Shown here: piece after piece, positions 1 to 11,053 of the stretch
Layout of the letters: each line of letters starts with the position of its first letter
How positions within the stretch are numbered: position 1 is the first letter of the stretch
Assembly: GCA_028274465.1 (NCBI GenBank)
Contig: CM051458.1
Coordinates: 72,851,766 to 72,915,765 of the forward strand
Reading direction: 5' to 3'
Length of the DNA: 64,000 bases
DNA from: Plantago ovata
Lineage: Eukaryota; Streptophyta; Magnoliopsida; Lamiales; Plantaginaceae
Notes under the pieces: generated by a model
The model's input: only the letters and a program-made list of their open reading frames with translations
What the model was told of the DNA's origin: nothing
The model's database searches: none
Program-made: the position numbers and the translations under genes

Positions 1-120
1 AAACCGTCAATCGAACGCAAAAACGCTTGAAAAAAACCCTAGAGAGAGAGATCGAACTGAGAGGAGAAAAAAAAGAAAAGAGAAAGAAGCCGTGTATATC
101 GGTTAATGTCTGCTAACCCG
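1..120 (-). promoter_or_regulatory. Possible 5' leader of a leftward gene outside the window
   Basis: Read on the minus strand, this stretch is CT-rich and contains the telo-box core aaaccctag (plus strand about 36-44). CT-rich leaders with a telo box are common in plant genes for translation and growth functions. No coding sequence is visible because the gene body would lie left of base 1. This is inference from composition and one motif only. Confidence 0.25.
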
Positions 121-1405
121 AATAAGTAACCGGGTCATAAATCCGGATCCGCGTTTTTTAAATGGGTAGCGAGATTTTAGTTGGTAAATTGCAAAAAGGT
201 CCCGTCTATATTAAAGACCGTCTTTCCTGAGAATTTGCGTTAATTATAGCCTAAATTGACAATAATTAAAACCTCTCTCTCTTAATTAATCAGCCTCTCA
301 CACTCTGAACCATATTCTGACAAAAGCTAAATTTTTATCCGTCTCTTACTCTCAATCCGGCTCGCTTTAGTAGTTTACTTCTTTCTCCGATCAAACTATC
401 AATTAATCCATCAGCTTATTGTTTATCCTAGCCCACGCACAACCAAGCCAAATCAATGTTGATGGTCGATCCAATCGACGGGTATAAACGTAGATTATAA
501 CGGTCATAAGTTAACAATTCTATGATTGTGTTTATATTTTAACCATATACTCTTATTTGCCAAGTATAATTATGTTGAATGGTATTTTTTTTTGTGGTTA
601 TACTGCCTTACTGGTTAGTGTACTGTACTCTAATGGTTGAATATCTGTGAACAATACATTCTTTATTTTTGTTTTCTTAATTATATATTTAAAGTGATCT
701 CTAATTTACGACTGAGAAGAATTTTCTCCTATTGTTGTTTTCAATTACCGTAGATGTATAATTTTTACGTATATATGATTAAACTATAGCCTTCAATTTT
801 CAATGAGTTGAGAATTTTTCGATATGTGTCATTTTAGTAGAATTTTGAATTTGTTTTTATTCCTCAACAAATTCAATTCCAGTCTACTATTTAACTCCAT
901 ACCTCCTCAAAAGTTAACGGTGTAGTAAATGGGGACAGAGTCCTGGCTAATTAATTAGGCAGATAAGTAACTGTAATTAATCAAAAGAAATTAATTGAGA
1001 TTATAACCTAATTCTAAACCAATCCTTTTACTCACATACCCAAGACAAAAATTATTACGCATGTCTCCTGAAAGATTTACAATAATCTCTCTCTACTCTT
1101 TTGAATTCTGAAATTCTACAACTCCATTAAAAGATAATTGAACCGAACTATTGTAGATGAACGACATAAAAATTATTTTTAAGCTTTCCGCTCTTAATTA
1201 ATGCACCGTTCTTCTATTTTTTATGCACTTGGTAGTTGGTAGGTTCTCATTTTTATGTTTATTTTACTATGAACATTCCTTTTGGTTTGGAGTTTAAATT
1301 ACACTATAAACATTGAAGCCCCAAAAGAAGCCTCTTCGAAATTGAAGAACCCAATAGTCTGAGGCTCAAATGAGGCTTCTTTATGGAGCCCCATGTACTA
1401 CATTA
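121..1405. other. AT-rich intergenic DNA, no gene seen
   Basis: No open frame of note and no recognisable element ends. The only local structure is a short inverted repeat, aaaagaagcctc near 1323-1334 against gaggcttctt near 1372-1382, too small to classify. Confidence 0.5.
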
Positions 1406-1668
1406 CTACTTCCTCCGGAAACTTAATAGGTTAACACTTTATTTTTGTTGACTTTTTTATGTCTGGTTTGACCTCAAATTAATCATAATTGATTACGAAA
1501 TAAATAATTTTATAAGTTACATTATACAAATATAAAAAGTATAATTTTATAATATAATTTTTTAAATTATTTTTTTCTTGACGAGTTATTATTTATTTGA
1601 TGTCAAACCGTACATCGAAAAGTCAACAAAAATAAAGTCTTAACCAATTAAGTTTCGAGAAGAAGTAC
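1406..1668. mobile_element. Stowaway-like MITE
   Basis: Long terminal inverted repeats begin ctacttcctccggaaac on the left and, on the reverse complement of the right end, gtacttcttctcgaaac. The arms stay similar for about 70 bases, including a shared tttatttttgttgactttt block. The element is about 263 bp, AT-rich inside and non-coding, and is flanked by TA on both sides (1404-1405 and 1669-1670). A cttcctcc-type terminus with a TA target duplication is the signature of Stowaway MITEs, which are moved by Tc1/mariner transposases. No transposase is present. Confidence 0.75.
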
Positions 1669-2320
1669 TACACTAACCAATCAAATTAATAATAAATGGA
1701 GATGTCAAACTTGACTCGAATTCATAATTTGATTTGAACCCGGATTCTAATCTAATATATTATAGTTAAGTATCCGGATTTTAACTCGATACCCGATCTT
1801 AATCACCCAGTTTGTATCAATAGAAAACAAACTGATACGTCATACTCTTCACTATCCAATCAAATTTGATAGATATACTCCTCACTATATAATCAAATTT
1901 AATTTCTTCAACCATGACCGATTCTTATACTAAATTAAATTTGATCTAACTGAATTAAATTAAACGCACATTAATTAAATTTGACCCAAACTCATCCAAT
2001 TAGACTAATTTGAATTTATCTAAATTAAATGAAATTTGTAAATAATATATAACTAATTAATTTCATTTATAATGCATATTTTATCTATAACTTGCAATTG
2101 TAATAATATATAATTTTTCATTTCATTTATTCAATCAACCTAAATTCAAATTGATTTTATCCGAATAAATCTGAATCAATTCGAAGTCAATCCTAAATTT
2201 ATAATCTGCAATTAAGATCCAAACCCAACCAAGACCCAATATTCACATGATTTATATATAGTTATGGGACTTTAAATGCAGTGAGATTCAAAATCAAATA
2301 ACTTTCAATGACGCATTGAA
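1669..2320. other. AT-rich intergenic DNA, nothing recognised
   Basis: Very AT-rich sequence with many aaatttgat and ttaatta words. No coding potential, no tRNA or element termini recognised. Confidence 0.5.
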
Positions 2321-3475
2321 TGGGAGTAAATTTGTGATCTACAGTTTGAGCGCCCTATTACAATGGGTGTCCCATGGGGTAGTGAATACAGAGATCAACC
2401 ACATGCTAATGTTCCCATAGGAGCGAATTTGTAATCTATGACTTCTGAATTTAATCCTGTCGCACTAGGTGCTCCACAGGAAACGAACTTATGATATTTT
2501 GCATTTGAACAAATTGCATTGGTGTTCCACCGGGAGTAAATTTGTGATCTACAGTTTGAGCGGCCTATTACAATGGTTGTCCCACGGGGGTGGGAGGGGG
2601 GGTGAATACAAATATCCACCACAAGCTAATGTTCCCACGGGACCAAATTTTTATACTACTATGACTTCTGATAAGCAAATCGCACTAGGTGCTCCACCGG
2701 AAATGAACTTATGATATTTTGCATTTTAACCAATTGCATTAGTGTTCCACCGGGAGAAAAAATTGTGATCAACAGTTTGAGAGGTCTATTACAATGGGTG
2801 TCCCACGGGGGAGTGAATCTGTGATTTATGCCTTTTGAGTTTGAGTCTGTCACAACTCACAATGGGTGTCCCACAGGGGAGCAAATATGTTATTTACGCA
2901 TTTTGAGTTTGAGATTACTGCACACTGATGCCCCACGGGGAACAAATTTGTGATGTAGATTTTTTTAATTTGAGATTATTGCACTTAGTGTCCCCACGGG
3001 GAGCGAATTTGTAATCTATACCTTTTGAACTTAAGCATATCGTACTAGGTGAACTACGAAAAAAATTTGTGATGTAGGTCTTTTGAATTTGAGATTATTG
3101 CACTTAATGTCCCCAGGGGGAGCGAATAGGTAATCTATACCTATTTAAGCATATCGCACTAGATGCTCTACAGGAAATGAACTTATGATATTTTCCATTT
3201 GAACCTATTGCATTGGTGTTCCACGGGGAGTAGATTTGTGATATACAGTTTGAGCGGCCTATTACAATAGGTGTCCCAAGGGGGAGTGAATCTGAGATTT
3301 ATGCCTTTTGAGTTTGATCCTGTTACAATGGTTGTCCCACCGGGGAGCAAATATGTTATATACACCGTTTTGAATATAGCAAGTCACACTAGATGCCCCA
3401 CGAGGAAGAAAATTTGTGATATATGCCTTGAGTTGAGCACGTTGCACTCGGTTGCTTGCGTGTTGAAAATCGACG
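2321..3475. repeat. Minisatellite array with CCCACGGGG core and higher-order period
   Basis: About twenty imperfect monomers of roughly 50-60 bp, each carrying a variant of gttccacgggagc or gtgtcccacggggagtgaat followed by tttgtgatctac and a ttttgagtttgag tail. Neighbouring monomers differ, but a block of about four monomers recurs: the word gggagtaaatttgtgatc or its close variant appears near 2322, 2532 and 2752 and again near 3217, giving a higher-order period of about 210-220 bp in the first part. Open frames over the array are by-products of the repetition. Confidence 0.8.
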
Positions 3476-3879
3476 AACATATTTAATAGATTACAAATGG
3501 AATATATATGGTATATCAGAGAAGAAGCATATACCAAATATGTTTCATAGATGTAATTTTTTCATGGGCAGAATCACTCTATTGATGGATATTTAAAGAG
3601 TGCTTAGAGAAGTATGTACTAATCAATTCTAACATGTACTATAAGTCATATATACCCGTCGAGTTTCGACCGGTTGTGAACTTTTAATTTCTAAATAACC
3701 GAGTTGGGGACACATTAAGCGTTTACACGAATAACAATGGTAGTCATATATGCAATGTTCACAAAATTAAAACAGAATATATAAATTAAAAACATTAAAT
3801 TCGAACGCTGTGATAATAGGACACAAATCCTAACATGACAATAGTACTAAACTTGTGTGCTCGGATTTAATTGCTTTTA
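3476..3879. other. Unassigned intergenic DNA
   Basis: AT-rich and non-coding. No repeats or element ends recognised between the minisatellite and the candidate outer inverted repeat that starts at 3880. Confidence 0.4.
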
Positions 3880-4224
3880 GGGAAAATTACATAGATCACC
3901 CCTTCCACGAGCTCTAATCATATTTTTATCCTCTTTAGTTGAACAATTACATCTAGCCCCAATTTCTCCAAACAGTTTGACCAATTGTTTTTACACATTT
4001 CTTATTCTTGCATCCAAACACACCCTTAGTACTATTTTTATTTTAATTTCTCCTTTATCTTTTTCTCTTTTCTTTTCTCTTTTATCTTTTTTCTTCCTTT
4101 TTATTTTTTCTTTTCTTCTACTTCCTTCTTCGAACTCCGGTACCGGAAGTTTCCCGGTACCAGAGTTGTCTAATCGGAGCTGCCATTTGGATTAGTTATT
4201 ATATCAGCTCCGATTGGAGCTGGG

Positions 4225-4303
4225 TAAAGCTCCAATCATGGTTGTTGATCTCCGTTCGGAGCTAAGTTCCGATCGGAGCTAACAACTATGATGAGGAGCT
4301 TTA
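4225..4303. repeat. Foldback of about 38-base arms
   Basis: The left arm begins taaagctccaatcatggttg; the reverse complement of the right arm begins taaagctcctcatcatagtt. The arms stay similar through gttgtt and ctccg(t/a)tcgg, leaving a very short loop. A separate perfect 8-bp hairpin, ggtaccgg/ccggtacc, lies just upstream near 4140-4162. Both lie outside the CACTA left end, in the candidate outer element. Confidence 0.6.
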
Positions 4304-4752
4304 CTTTTTCTTTTTTATTGTATTATTTCTTTTTCTTTATTGCGTAGGGACTTGTATTGGAATATACATTGTGTACCACTACAAAAAATCCGTTTAGATC
4401 CGTGGCTAAAAAGGCCGATTCGTGGCTAAAACTTGTTAGCCACAGATAGATCCGTTGCTAATAAGCTCGTGGCTATTTTTGGCGTAGCAGCTCATTGCAA
4501 CGGATAATTATCCGTGGCTAACAGTAGCGACGGATCGACAATTATAGCCACGAATAATTGCTTGACCGGATTACATCCGGGCTCCGGGCTTTGTTACGGA
4601 TAGATTGTATCCGTCTGTAACTGTAGCAACGGATAAAATCTATCCGTGGCTAAATTTGAATTTAAAAAAAAAATAAAATCTGTTTCATTTAATTTCATTA
4701 ATGCACCTACAATATAATAAAATATTAAAATATAATTTTTTCAATGCAATAA

Positions 4753-4822
4753 GGGGTGCTGCGAGAATCGAACTCGCAACCTCTCGCATTTAGCGAGAAT
4801 CATACCACTATACCAGACACCC
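4753..4822 (-). tRNA. tRNA-Pro-like gene with an altered anticodon loop (reads AAA)
   Basis: The minus strand folds into a near-complete cloverleaf. The acceptor begins GGGTGT and pairs with GCACCC. The T arm is GCGAG-TTCGATT-CTCGC. The anticodon arm is TCTCG-CTAAATG-CGAGA, which places AAA at positions 34-36. A and B box promoter sequences are intact in appearance. The body resembles plant nuclear tRNA-Pro (GGTATGATTCTCGC, discriminator C), but the usual loop around NGG is replaced, two bases seem lost, and position 37 is U instead of a purine. It lies inside CACTA F. It may be a tRNA pseudogene carried by the transposon; a functional Phe(AAA) identity is doubtful. Confidence 0.55.
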
Positions 4823-5577
4823 ATTTTCTTATATTACACAAAAATAATAAAGAAACAAACTAATAGGAAAATATACAATAATACAATAAATTCAAAAGGC
4901 CACACGCTATTCTAGCTATTTCGTTGCGTTTAGCATAAATCAAAAGCAAATGTTAATAGTTGACACTTAACTCTGCACTTCTCCAAAAATGCACTTATGT
5001 AGGGAGGGTTGTATATCCCATTGAAAAAACAACTAAAACTAAATGCAACAAAAGTTATAAGTGAATTATAAATTAAAAAGAAAACGAATTTTACAAAATT
5101 ACAGAGCCTTCATCCGTTTCACAATGCAAATGATCAATTTTTTTCTAATTTAACATGCTAGTGAATTAGAGATGTAGCGAGGAGAACTTCAAAAAAGGCA
5201 ATGCCCCAATCTACATACATATAATGCTTTGTGCAGTAGGAAATGTCTCAAATCTAACCAAAAGATCCTTATTCAAACATACAATAGTAAAAAAGTCAAT
5301 GTCCCAACTACATTAACATAACGAGAAGAGTTTCTTACCATGAAAATCAGAATGTGAATTAGCTAAACAACGACCACAACAATAGCCCCAACTATATTTT
5401 TTTTGTTATTTCATTAAGAAACAACAACGCCACATACATAGTATCTTAATTCTTACCATAATGCCTTATCCCTTAATAGAATTATAAGGTTTAAAGATTG
5501 AGAAATAACCTGTTCTGGCTAGGAAATATCTGAAACTCAATGTAGTCCAGTTGTGCATTTGCATCTACTACTCCCTC
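4823..5577. other. CACTA F internal AT-rich DNA
   Basis: Non-coding. It contains degenerate copies of the word ggcaatgcccca or gtcaatgtccca near 5197 and 5295, a word that also forms a 46-bp tandem repeat in the second CACTA (60572-60682). This suggests the two CACTA elements share ancestry outside their ends. It ends at the target duplication ccctc of element A. Confidence 0.5.
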
Positions 5578-6079
5578 TGATAAGGGAAGAATGGGAAACT
5601 AGGGGTCGAAAAGATCTGCCACTGAGCCCCTCGAAGTATGCCTACGAAATCGGTAGGTCCCCGACCGAACCCAGATCAAATATTAAGAACGGTCGAACTA
5701 ACACAAATGAGTACCCTCGAAAGGGTCTACTATCCGACACCATGGTACCTCGTACTGACCGATCCCCCCTTTTGTCCAGATAAAGGGAACATGTCTGCAG
5801 AACCGGGTCCCGCTCCGTATCCTCTATAAATACTACTACATTGTTCCCATGCACACGGGCATTACCAAGATTGACACACGAGATTACTACATTCCATATA
5901 TTTCCATATTCATTAATTTGGTGACGGCCTAACTAAGGTAGACCGTCTCACCATCCCCTCCCCCTTAAACCTTTTTTCCTCTACAGGTACCGGAGTTCCC
6001 CGGAGAAGATACTCACCCCTCGTTCACTATGGAGTGAGAGATGATAGAGTAGGACCTTGAACGGTTTTTACCCTCATCA
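5578..6079 (+). repeat. 5' LTR of element A
   Basis: Starts TG and ends CA. A TATA box, tataaata, lies at 5825-5832, so transcription should start about 30 bases downstream. The LTR is followed by tct and the primer-binding site. Confidence 0.9.
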
Positions 6080-6082
6080 TCT

Positions 6083-6099
6083 TGGCGCCGTCTGTGGGA
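6083..6099 (+). other. Primer-binding site of element A
   Basis: tggcgccgtctgtggga begins three bases after the LTR. The tggcgcc start pairs with the CCA end of a tRNA, and the identical 17-mer occurs after the LTRs of C (30676) and H (54316). The exact primer tRNA is not certain from sequence alone. Confidence 0.75.
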
Positions 6100-6239
6100 A
6101 ACTCGAGACAAAAAGCTATGGTGAAGCGGAAACAACCGGGAACCGCGGTTAAGGACAAGGAACCCACTACGACAACATTGGAAAGTCCCAATCTTGAGGA
6201 TGGATATACGTTGGAAGAAGACGAAATCCCCCAGAAGAC

Positions 6240-8852
6240 TTGGACCCCACCTCTCCCCACTTGGGAGAAGGATCCGGAGAAACGGACAAACCCCCGGAAC
6301 CCCAAGTGTTGATTACCGAGAGCCGGCTTAAGGACCTCATGAGATCTGTCTACGATGAGGCTCATAAACCGCCGAGGGGGGAACCCCAAAAAAGCGGCTC
6401 CGTCCAAAATGAGCCCTCCCACCAACCCTCGAAGGACCACCAACTCGAGAAAAGCAAGAACGCCCGAGAATCCACCCCCCAGAGTAGCGAAAGAACTCCC
6501 ACCGTCAGTTCATTGGTGATTCTTCATGACCGTCGAAGGGATACGGTTAGAGAAGGAAGAAGAGCGGAAAAAAGGCCTCGCCAACAACCCCTAGGCACGA
6601 TCCCGGAGGAAAGTTATCTTTCGGAGGGGGAAACGTCAGATCCCGAAAGAGAGTCCCTCGAGAAGAAACTAAGGAAATATGAGAATCTGCTAAGGGAACA
6701 CAACCAAAGGAAGAAAGACCCAAGGGACCACCGACCCACCCACGAAGTCGACCATTGGAGGAGAGAAGACGAGCGAGAAGCTAGAATGTATGGTTTCTCA
6801 AAGGGGAGGCTAGTTCGAAAAACGGGTTTCGCACCCAATCCCCTATCCATAAGGCTTATGAGCCATTCGATCCCACCGGATCGAAGAATCTCGAAAAACC
6901 TGCCAAAGTATGCAGGAGAGACCTGCCCCCACGAACATAGGGTGAAGTTCGAAAACATGATGCAGATGCACGGCCATGATGAGAAAGATATGGTAATAGT
7001 TTTTCCCAGAACGCTTGAAGGAGTGGCTACAGAATGGTACTACAACATGCCCACCGGATCTATTCGATCCTACACCGACCTCGTTCGAGCGTTTCTCGGA
7101 CACTTCACCGACTATAAAAAATCACGACGTGCGAGCAACTGCCTCCAAGATATCATCCAAAAAGAAGACGAGCCACTCCGACGCTGGTGGCAACGCTTCA
7201 ATGCCGTAGCTCTACAAGTGGACGACTACCCCATGCATTTTCGAAGACAAACTTTGTTCTCCAACACCCGAAACCGCGGGCTAGCATCCGAAGTTTCGAG
7301 GGAGGCGCCCGAAACAGCCGAGGCTCTCTCCGACATTGTGAACAAATACATAGAAGAGGAAAAAATGAAAAAGGAAGCCAGACTCGCGTTCAATCCTCCG
7401 ACTCACAGAGACAGAGCAAGATCCCCTCGAAGGGACACACCGTCGAATCCAACCAGGGGCGTCCGAGAGAGCGATTTCAACGGTCGAAAGCTTCCCCGGA
7501 AGAACCCCAGGCAGGTGAAGTATCCGCAAAGAAGGGTTTTCTCCGTCATCGAGAAGGAACCTTTCCTTCGATGGCCAAAGGAACACAAGGAAACTAACAC
7601 TACCCGGAGCTCGGATGAGTATTGCCGATTCCACAAACAGGCAGGGCATCCAACTGACAAGTGTATTGAACTCACTGCCGAGTTAGATCGACTCGTGACC
7701 CAGGGGCTCGCACAAGAATACAGGGACCCGGAAGGTATCCTCACACTACGGTTGGTCGAAAAGCGAAAATCCGAAATCGTCCGACCCACACCCCCAAGGC
7801 CCCCTTTGCCCAGGCAATCCGAAGTTTTTCAAGAATCAAAAGAGTACCACCAAGAAGAAACCAATCGGGACAACAGCCCAATCTACGATGAGATCCGATA
7901 TATTGCCGAGGGGCCCACGGGAGGGGACTCTCGGAAGGAAAGGGACCGAACGGCCCGAAGAATGCACAATGCTTACACGGAAGGATCACCCACATTCAAC
8001 GTAGGACAGCTCGAAACACAGAGCCATGTCTTAACTTTTGGGGAAACAGATATCCCTCACCCAAGCATGACCCGAGGCCAAGACCCCAATTTCCCTTTGG
8101 TAATTTCAGTTGTGGTATCCGGTTTCCCTGTTCGAAAGGTTCTTGTGGACACTGGAAGCTCGGTGAACGTCATTACCGCGGCCACCCTTAAAAAGATGAA
8201 GATCGAAGGAGGCATAACCGAGGTTTTGACGGAATTGTCCGGATTCGGTGGGTCGGTTGTCAAACCCCTGGGAACCATTTGGCTCCGAACCACTTTAGGT
8301 GACAAACCCGCGAGGGAAACCAATCATTGCCAATACGTAGTAGTGGACGCTCCCATGGGTTACAACATTCTCTTCGGACGACCAGGGCTCAATCAATTTC
8401 AAGCAGTGGCATCTACCTACCATTTAAAACTGAAGTTCCCTACCGAGCTGGGAGTAGGGGAAGTTCCGGGAGACTCAAAGGAAGCATGGGAATGCTATTG
8501 TGCTTCGACCCACCCTCAAAGTTCGAGGGTCGAGACCCCCCAAGAAAATGGACCCGAGGCCTTTCTGCACCCCTCGAAGAAACAATGCATGGTCGTCGAA
8601 GACGAGAATTTTGATTTCCCACCCGATCCCCGAGACGGCAAAGAACGGTTATCCCCCTGCTCCGAGGTGAAGGACATAATCTTGTCCGAAGACGATGAAA
8701 GGAAAACCACCAAGATCGCAACCGACCTACCGGAAGAGTTGGAACTCGCGTTATCCGTATTCCTGAAGAATAATTTGGATGTTTTTTCACTTGGGGAACT
8801 ACAGACCTTCGGGGAATCAGCCCCCACATCATGGTACACAAGCTCAACGTGA
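6240..8852 (+). CDS. Element A Gag and protease
   Basis: Gag forms the virus-like particle and binds element RNA; the aspartic protease matures the polyprotein. The 870-codon frame opens without its own ATG: the natural start is the ATG at 6118, whose frame shifts into this one near 6240. The Gag core lies at about residues 215-345 (motifs EWYYNM, AFLGHF, RRWWQRFNA). Near residue 461 is a variant zinc knuckle, CRFHKQAGHPTDKC, spaced C-x2-H-x4-H-x4-C. Protease follows near residue 634 with the active-site motif VLVDTGSSVNVI. The last part, after a T run at 8782-8787, is out of frame with RT. The equivalent regions of C and H are clearly homologous. Confidence 0.85.
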   Translation: MDPTSPHLGEGSGETDKPPEPQVLITESRLKDLMRSVYDEAHKPPRGEPQKSGSVQNEPSHQPSKDHQLEKSKNARESTPQSSERTPTVSSLVILHDRRRDTVREGRRAEKRPRQQPLGTIPEESYLSEGETSDPERESLEKKLRKYENLLREHNQRKKDPRDHRPTHEVDHWRREDEREARMYGFSKGRLVRKTGFAPNPLSIRLMSHSIPPDRRISKNLPKYAGETCPHEHRVKFENMMQMHGHDEKDMVIVFPRTLEGVATEWYYNMPTGSIRSYTDLVRAFLGHFTDYKKSRRASNCLQDIIQKEDEPLRRWWQRFNAVALQVDDYPMHFRRQTLFSNTRNRGLASEVSREAPETAEALSDIVNKYIEEEKMKKEARLAFNPPTHRDRARSPRRDTPSNPTRGVRESDFNGRKLPRKNPRQVKYPQRRVFSVIEKEPFLRWPKEHKETNTTRSSDEYCRFHKQAGHPTDKCIELTAELDRLVTQGLAQEYRDPEGILTLRLVEKRKSEIVRPTPPRPPLPRQSEVFQESKEYHQEETNRDNSPIYDEIRYIAEGPTGGDSRKERDRTARRMHNAYTEGSPTFNVGQLETQSHVLTFGETDIPHPSMTRGQDPNFPLVISVVVSGFPVRKVLVDTGSSVNVITAATLKKMKIEGGITEVLTELSGFGGSVVKPLGTIWLRTTLGDKPARETNHCQYVVVDAPMGYNILFGRPGLNQFQAVASTYHLKLKFPTELGVGEVPGDSKEAWECYCASTHPQSSRVETPQENGPEAFLHPSKKQCMVVEDENFDFPPDPRDGKERLSPCSEVKDIILSEDDERKTTKIATDLPEELELALSVFLKNNLDVFSLGELQTFGESAPTSWYTSST

Positions 8853-10582
8853 ATCGAAAAGCCAAGCCTGTGAGTCAGAAGCAAAGGTTTTTTAGCCGAG
8901 AGAAGAATCTCATAATAGACGAAGAGGTATCGAAACTTCTAAAGGCCGGACATATTCGACCCACCCAGTTTTCCGATTGGCTTTGCAACGTCGTCCTCGT
9001 GGGAAAAGGGAAAGGAAAGTGGAGAATGTGCAACGATTTCACAGACTTAAACAAGCATTGCACCCGAGATCCCTACCCACTGCCTCGAATCGACCAGCTG
9101 GTGGATTCCACGGCCGGAGCGGAACGGTTAAGTTTCATGGACGCATTCCAAGGTTACTATCAAGTTCCGATGGCCCGCGAAGATATCGACAAGACCGCCT
9201 TTTTCACCCATTCGGGCGTATTTTCCTTTCGGTTCATGCCATTCGGACTTCGAAATGCAGGGTCTACCTATCAACGGCTGATGAATATGATGATCGAGCA
9301 AGAAATCGGGAAAACCATGGAGGTGTACGTCGATGACATGCTAGTGAAAAGTCTCGACGCCAAAGACCACGTCCAAAACTTGGGAAAATGCTTCGAGATC
9401 CTGCGAAAATTCGGAATGAAGCTCAACCCCGCCAAGTGTACATTTGGGGTCAAAGGAGGAAAATTTCTCGGGTATATGGTCACCCAAAGGGGCATCGAAG
9501 CGAATCCAGATAAAATCCGAGCCATCCTCGATTTTCCAAGCCCACGAAACATAAATGAAGTCCAAAAACTTGTGGGTCGCATCATCGCCCTAAGTCGATT
9601 CATTTCGAGGGCGGGGGAGAAGAGCCTCCCATTCTTCAAAGTCCTAAGAAACAGCAAAAACTTCGAGTGGAGTGGAGAAACCGAAAAAGCCCTCTCAGAG
9701 TTAAAGGATCATCTCTCCAAGCCCCCCCTCTTAGCCAAACCCAAAGAGGGAGACACGCTCTACCTACATGTCGCCATCTCGAAGGAGGTCGTCAGTTCGG
9801 TGTTAGTACGGATCGAAGGAGGATTCCACCGCCCGATTTATTACTTGAGAAAACTCCTCACAAAGGCGGAAGTAAACTACTTGGATATCGAGAAATTAGC
9901 CTACTGTGTTGTACTCGCGGCACGAAGGCTTCGACCCTACTTCCAAAGTCACGACATTGTGGTCCTCACTTCTCAACCACTCAAGCGCATCCTTGGAAAA
10001 CCCGATCTCTCCGGGGGATTAGTAAGGTGGTCCGTCGAACTCATGGAACATTCTATCAAATTCCAAGCACTCAAATCAAAGCAAGCTCAAGTGATCGCGG
10101 ACTTCTTAGGAACAAGAGACGAAGTCAATCCGATCCTAATCCTCGAAGAGTCCGTGAAAGACGAAAACCTTGACCCTCGATGGGACATTTACGTGGATGG
10201 ATCATCCACGCGAGCGCAAGGGGGAGTGGGTATCCACATGACCGACCCTACCGGAACGGAAATCGACTTCGCCATCAGATTGGCCTTCCCAGCCACCAAC
10301 AACGAAGCTGAATATGAGGCCGTCCTCATTGGGCTTCGACTCTCCTTAGAAGGAGGAGCAAAGCATGTCCACCTACGGACGGACTCACAACTCGTCGCCC
10401 AACAACATTCAGGAGCCTTCGAAGCTAAGGAAGAGCCTATGAAGCTTTACCTAGCAGAACTCAAGCACATGGTGTCGAAGTTCATGAGCGTCGAAATATC
10501 ACAAATATCTCGCACTCTCAACAAGATAGCGGACGGCCTAGCCAGATTCGGAAGCTCATCACAAACGATAGCTTCCCGATAG
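8831..10582 (+). CDS. Element A reverse transcriptase and dual RNase H
   Basis: Copies element RNA into DNA and removes the RNA strand. In this 583-codon frame RT motifs appear in order: WRMCNDFTDLN, PLPRIDQLVD, FMDAFQGYYQ, and the catalytic YVDD near residue 165. The element-type RNase H spans about residues 320-410. A second RNase H begins near residue 450 with YVDGSST, then NNEAEYEA, TDSQLV and NKIADGLA, supplying the acidic active-site residues. A tandem second RNase H is diagnostic for Tat elements. The frame starts inside the RT N-terminus because the join to gag-PR requires a -1 change. It ends at a TAG (10580) just after RNase H, where H instead continues. Confidence 0.88.
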   Translation: MVHKLNVNRKAKPVSQKQRFFSREKNLIIDEEVSKLLKAGHIRPTQFSDWLCNVVLVGKGKGKWRMCNDFTDLNKHCTRDPYPLPRIDQLVDSTAGAERLSFMDAFQGYYQVPMAREDIDKTAFFTHSGVFSFRFMPFGLRNAGSTYQRLMNMMIEQEIGKTMEVYVDDMLVKSLDAKDHVQNLGKCFEILRKFGMKLNPAKCTFGVKGGKFLGYMVTQRGIEANPDKIRAILDFPSPRNINEVQKLVGRIIALSRFISRAGEKSLPFFKVLRNSKNFEWSGETEKALSELKDHLSKPPLLAKPKEGDTLYLHVAISKEVVSSVLVRIEGGFHRPIYYLRKLLTKAEVNYLDIEKLAYCVVLAARRLRPYFQSHDIVVLTSQPLKRILGKPDLSGGLVRWSVELMEHSIKFQALKSKQAQVIADFLGTRDEVNPILILEESVKDENLDPRWDIYVDGSSTRAQGGVGIHMTDPTGTEIDFAIRLAFPATNNEAEYEAVLIGLRLSLEGGAKHVHLRTDSQLVAQQHSGAFEAKEEPMKLYLAELKHMVSKFMSVEISQISRTLNKIADGLARFGSSSQTIASR

Positions 10583-11053
10583 GTATTAAAACCCACCATC
10601 GAAATTGTTTTGCGAAAACAAATATTTTTCACTAAAAATAGATCCTTGAAAACAGATCACCCTCATGACGGTCCAACGACCAACCATTGGTGATAACAAG
10701 CTCAAAAGACAGAGAGGCCTCGAAATAGTTGCCATTCATGATAACCACGAATGGTTAACAGACATCAAGGTAGACGCTCGAAAAACACGCCTTCTTCAAA
10801 TCTATTCCCCAGGATCAATAATCCACCCGTCATATGTTCGTTTCGATACACGGTCATATTAACTCGAACCAATTATTCGAATTTTTACTTTGCGCAGCTC
10901 TTCAAGCAAGGAGTAATCCCCTCGGACAAAGTGGAGGCCCGAAGACTACGAAGAAGGGCATAATATTTCCTATGGAACGGCACAGATCTATACAAAAGGT
11001 CATTCGACGGACCCCACTTAAAATGCCTCGACCGAGAGGAAGCCACGAAAGTT
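10583..11053 (+). pseudogene. Element A broken RNase H-integrase linker
   Basis: By comparison with H and C this should encode the linker and the start of integrase. A has about 73 extra bases here relative to H (after the TAG, up to cagatcacc), then changes frame at least once, and a TAA at 10961-10963 interrupts a frame reading FKQGVIPSDKVEARR before the integrase zinc-binding region. The continuation LYKRSF and KVLEEIHAG is in the same frame as integrase. Confidence 0.65.

Noticed and set aside
2321-3475. CRISPR-like array
   Set aside because: The repeats are long, divergent and contiguous without unique spacers, and the DNA is eukaryotic.
10583-10655. About 73 extra bases in A with GT...AG ends, considered as an intron
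   Set aside because: An in-frame TAG stands before the putative donor and would remain after splicing, and H lacks the segment.
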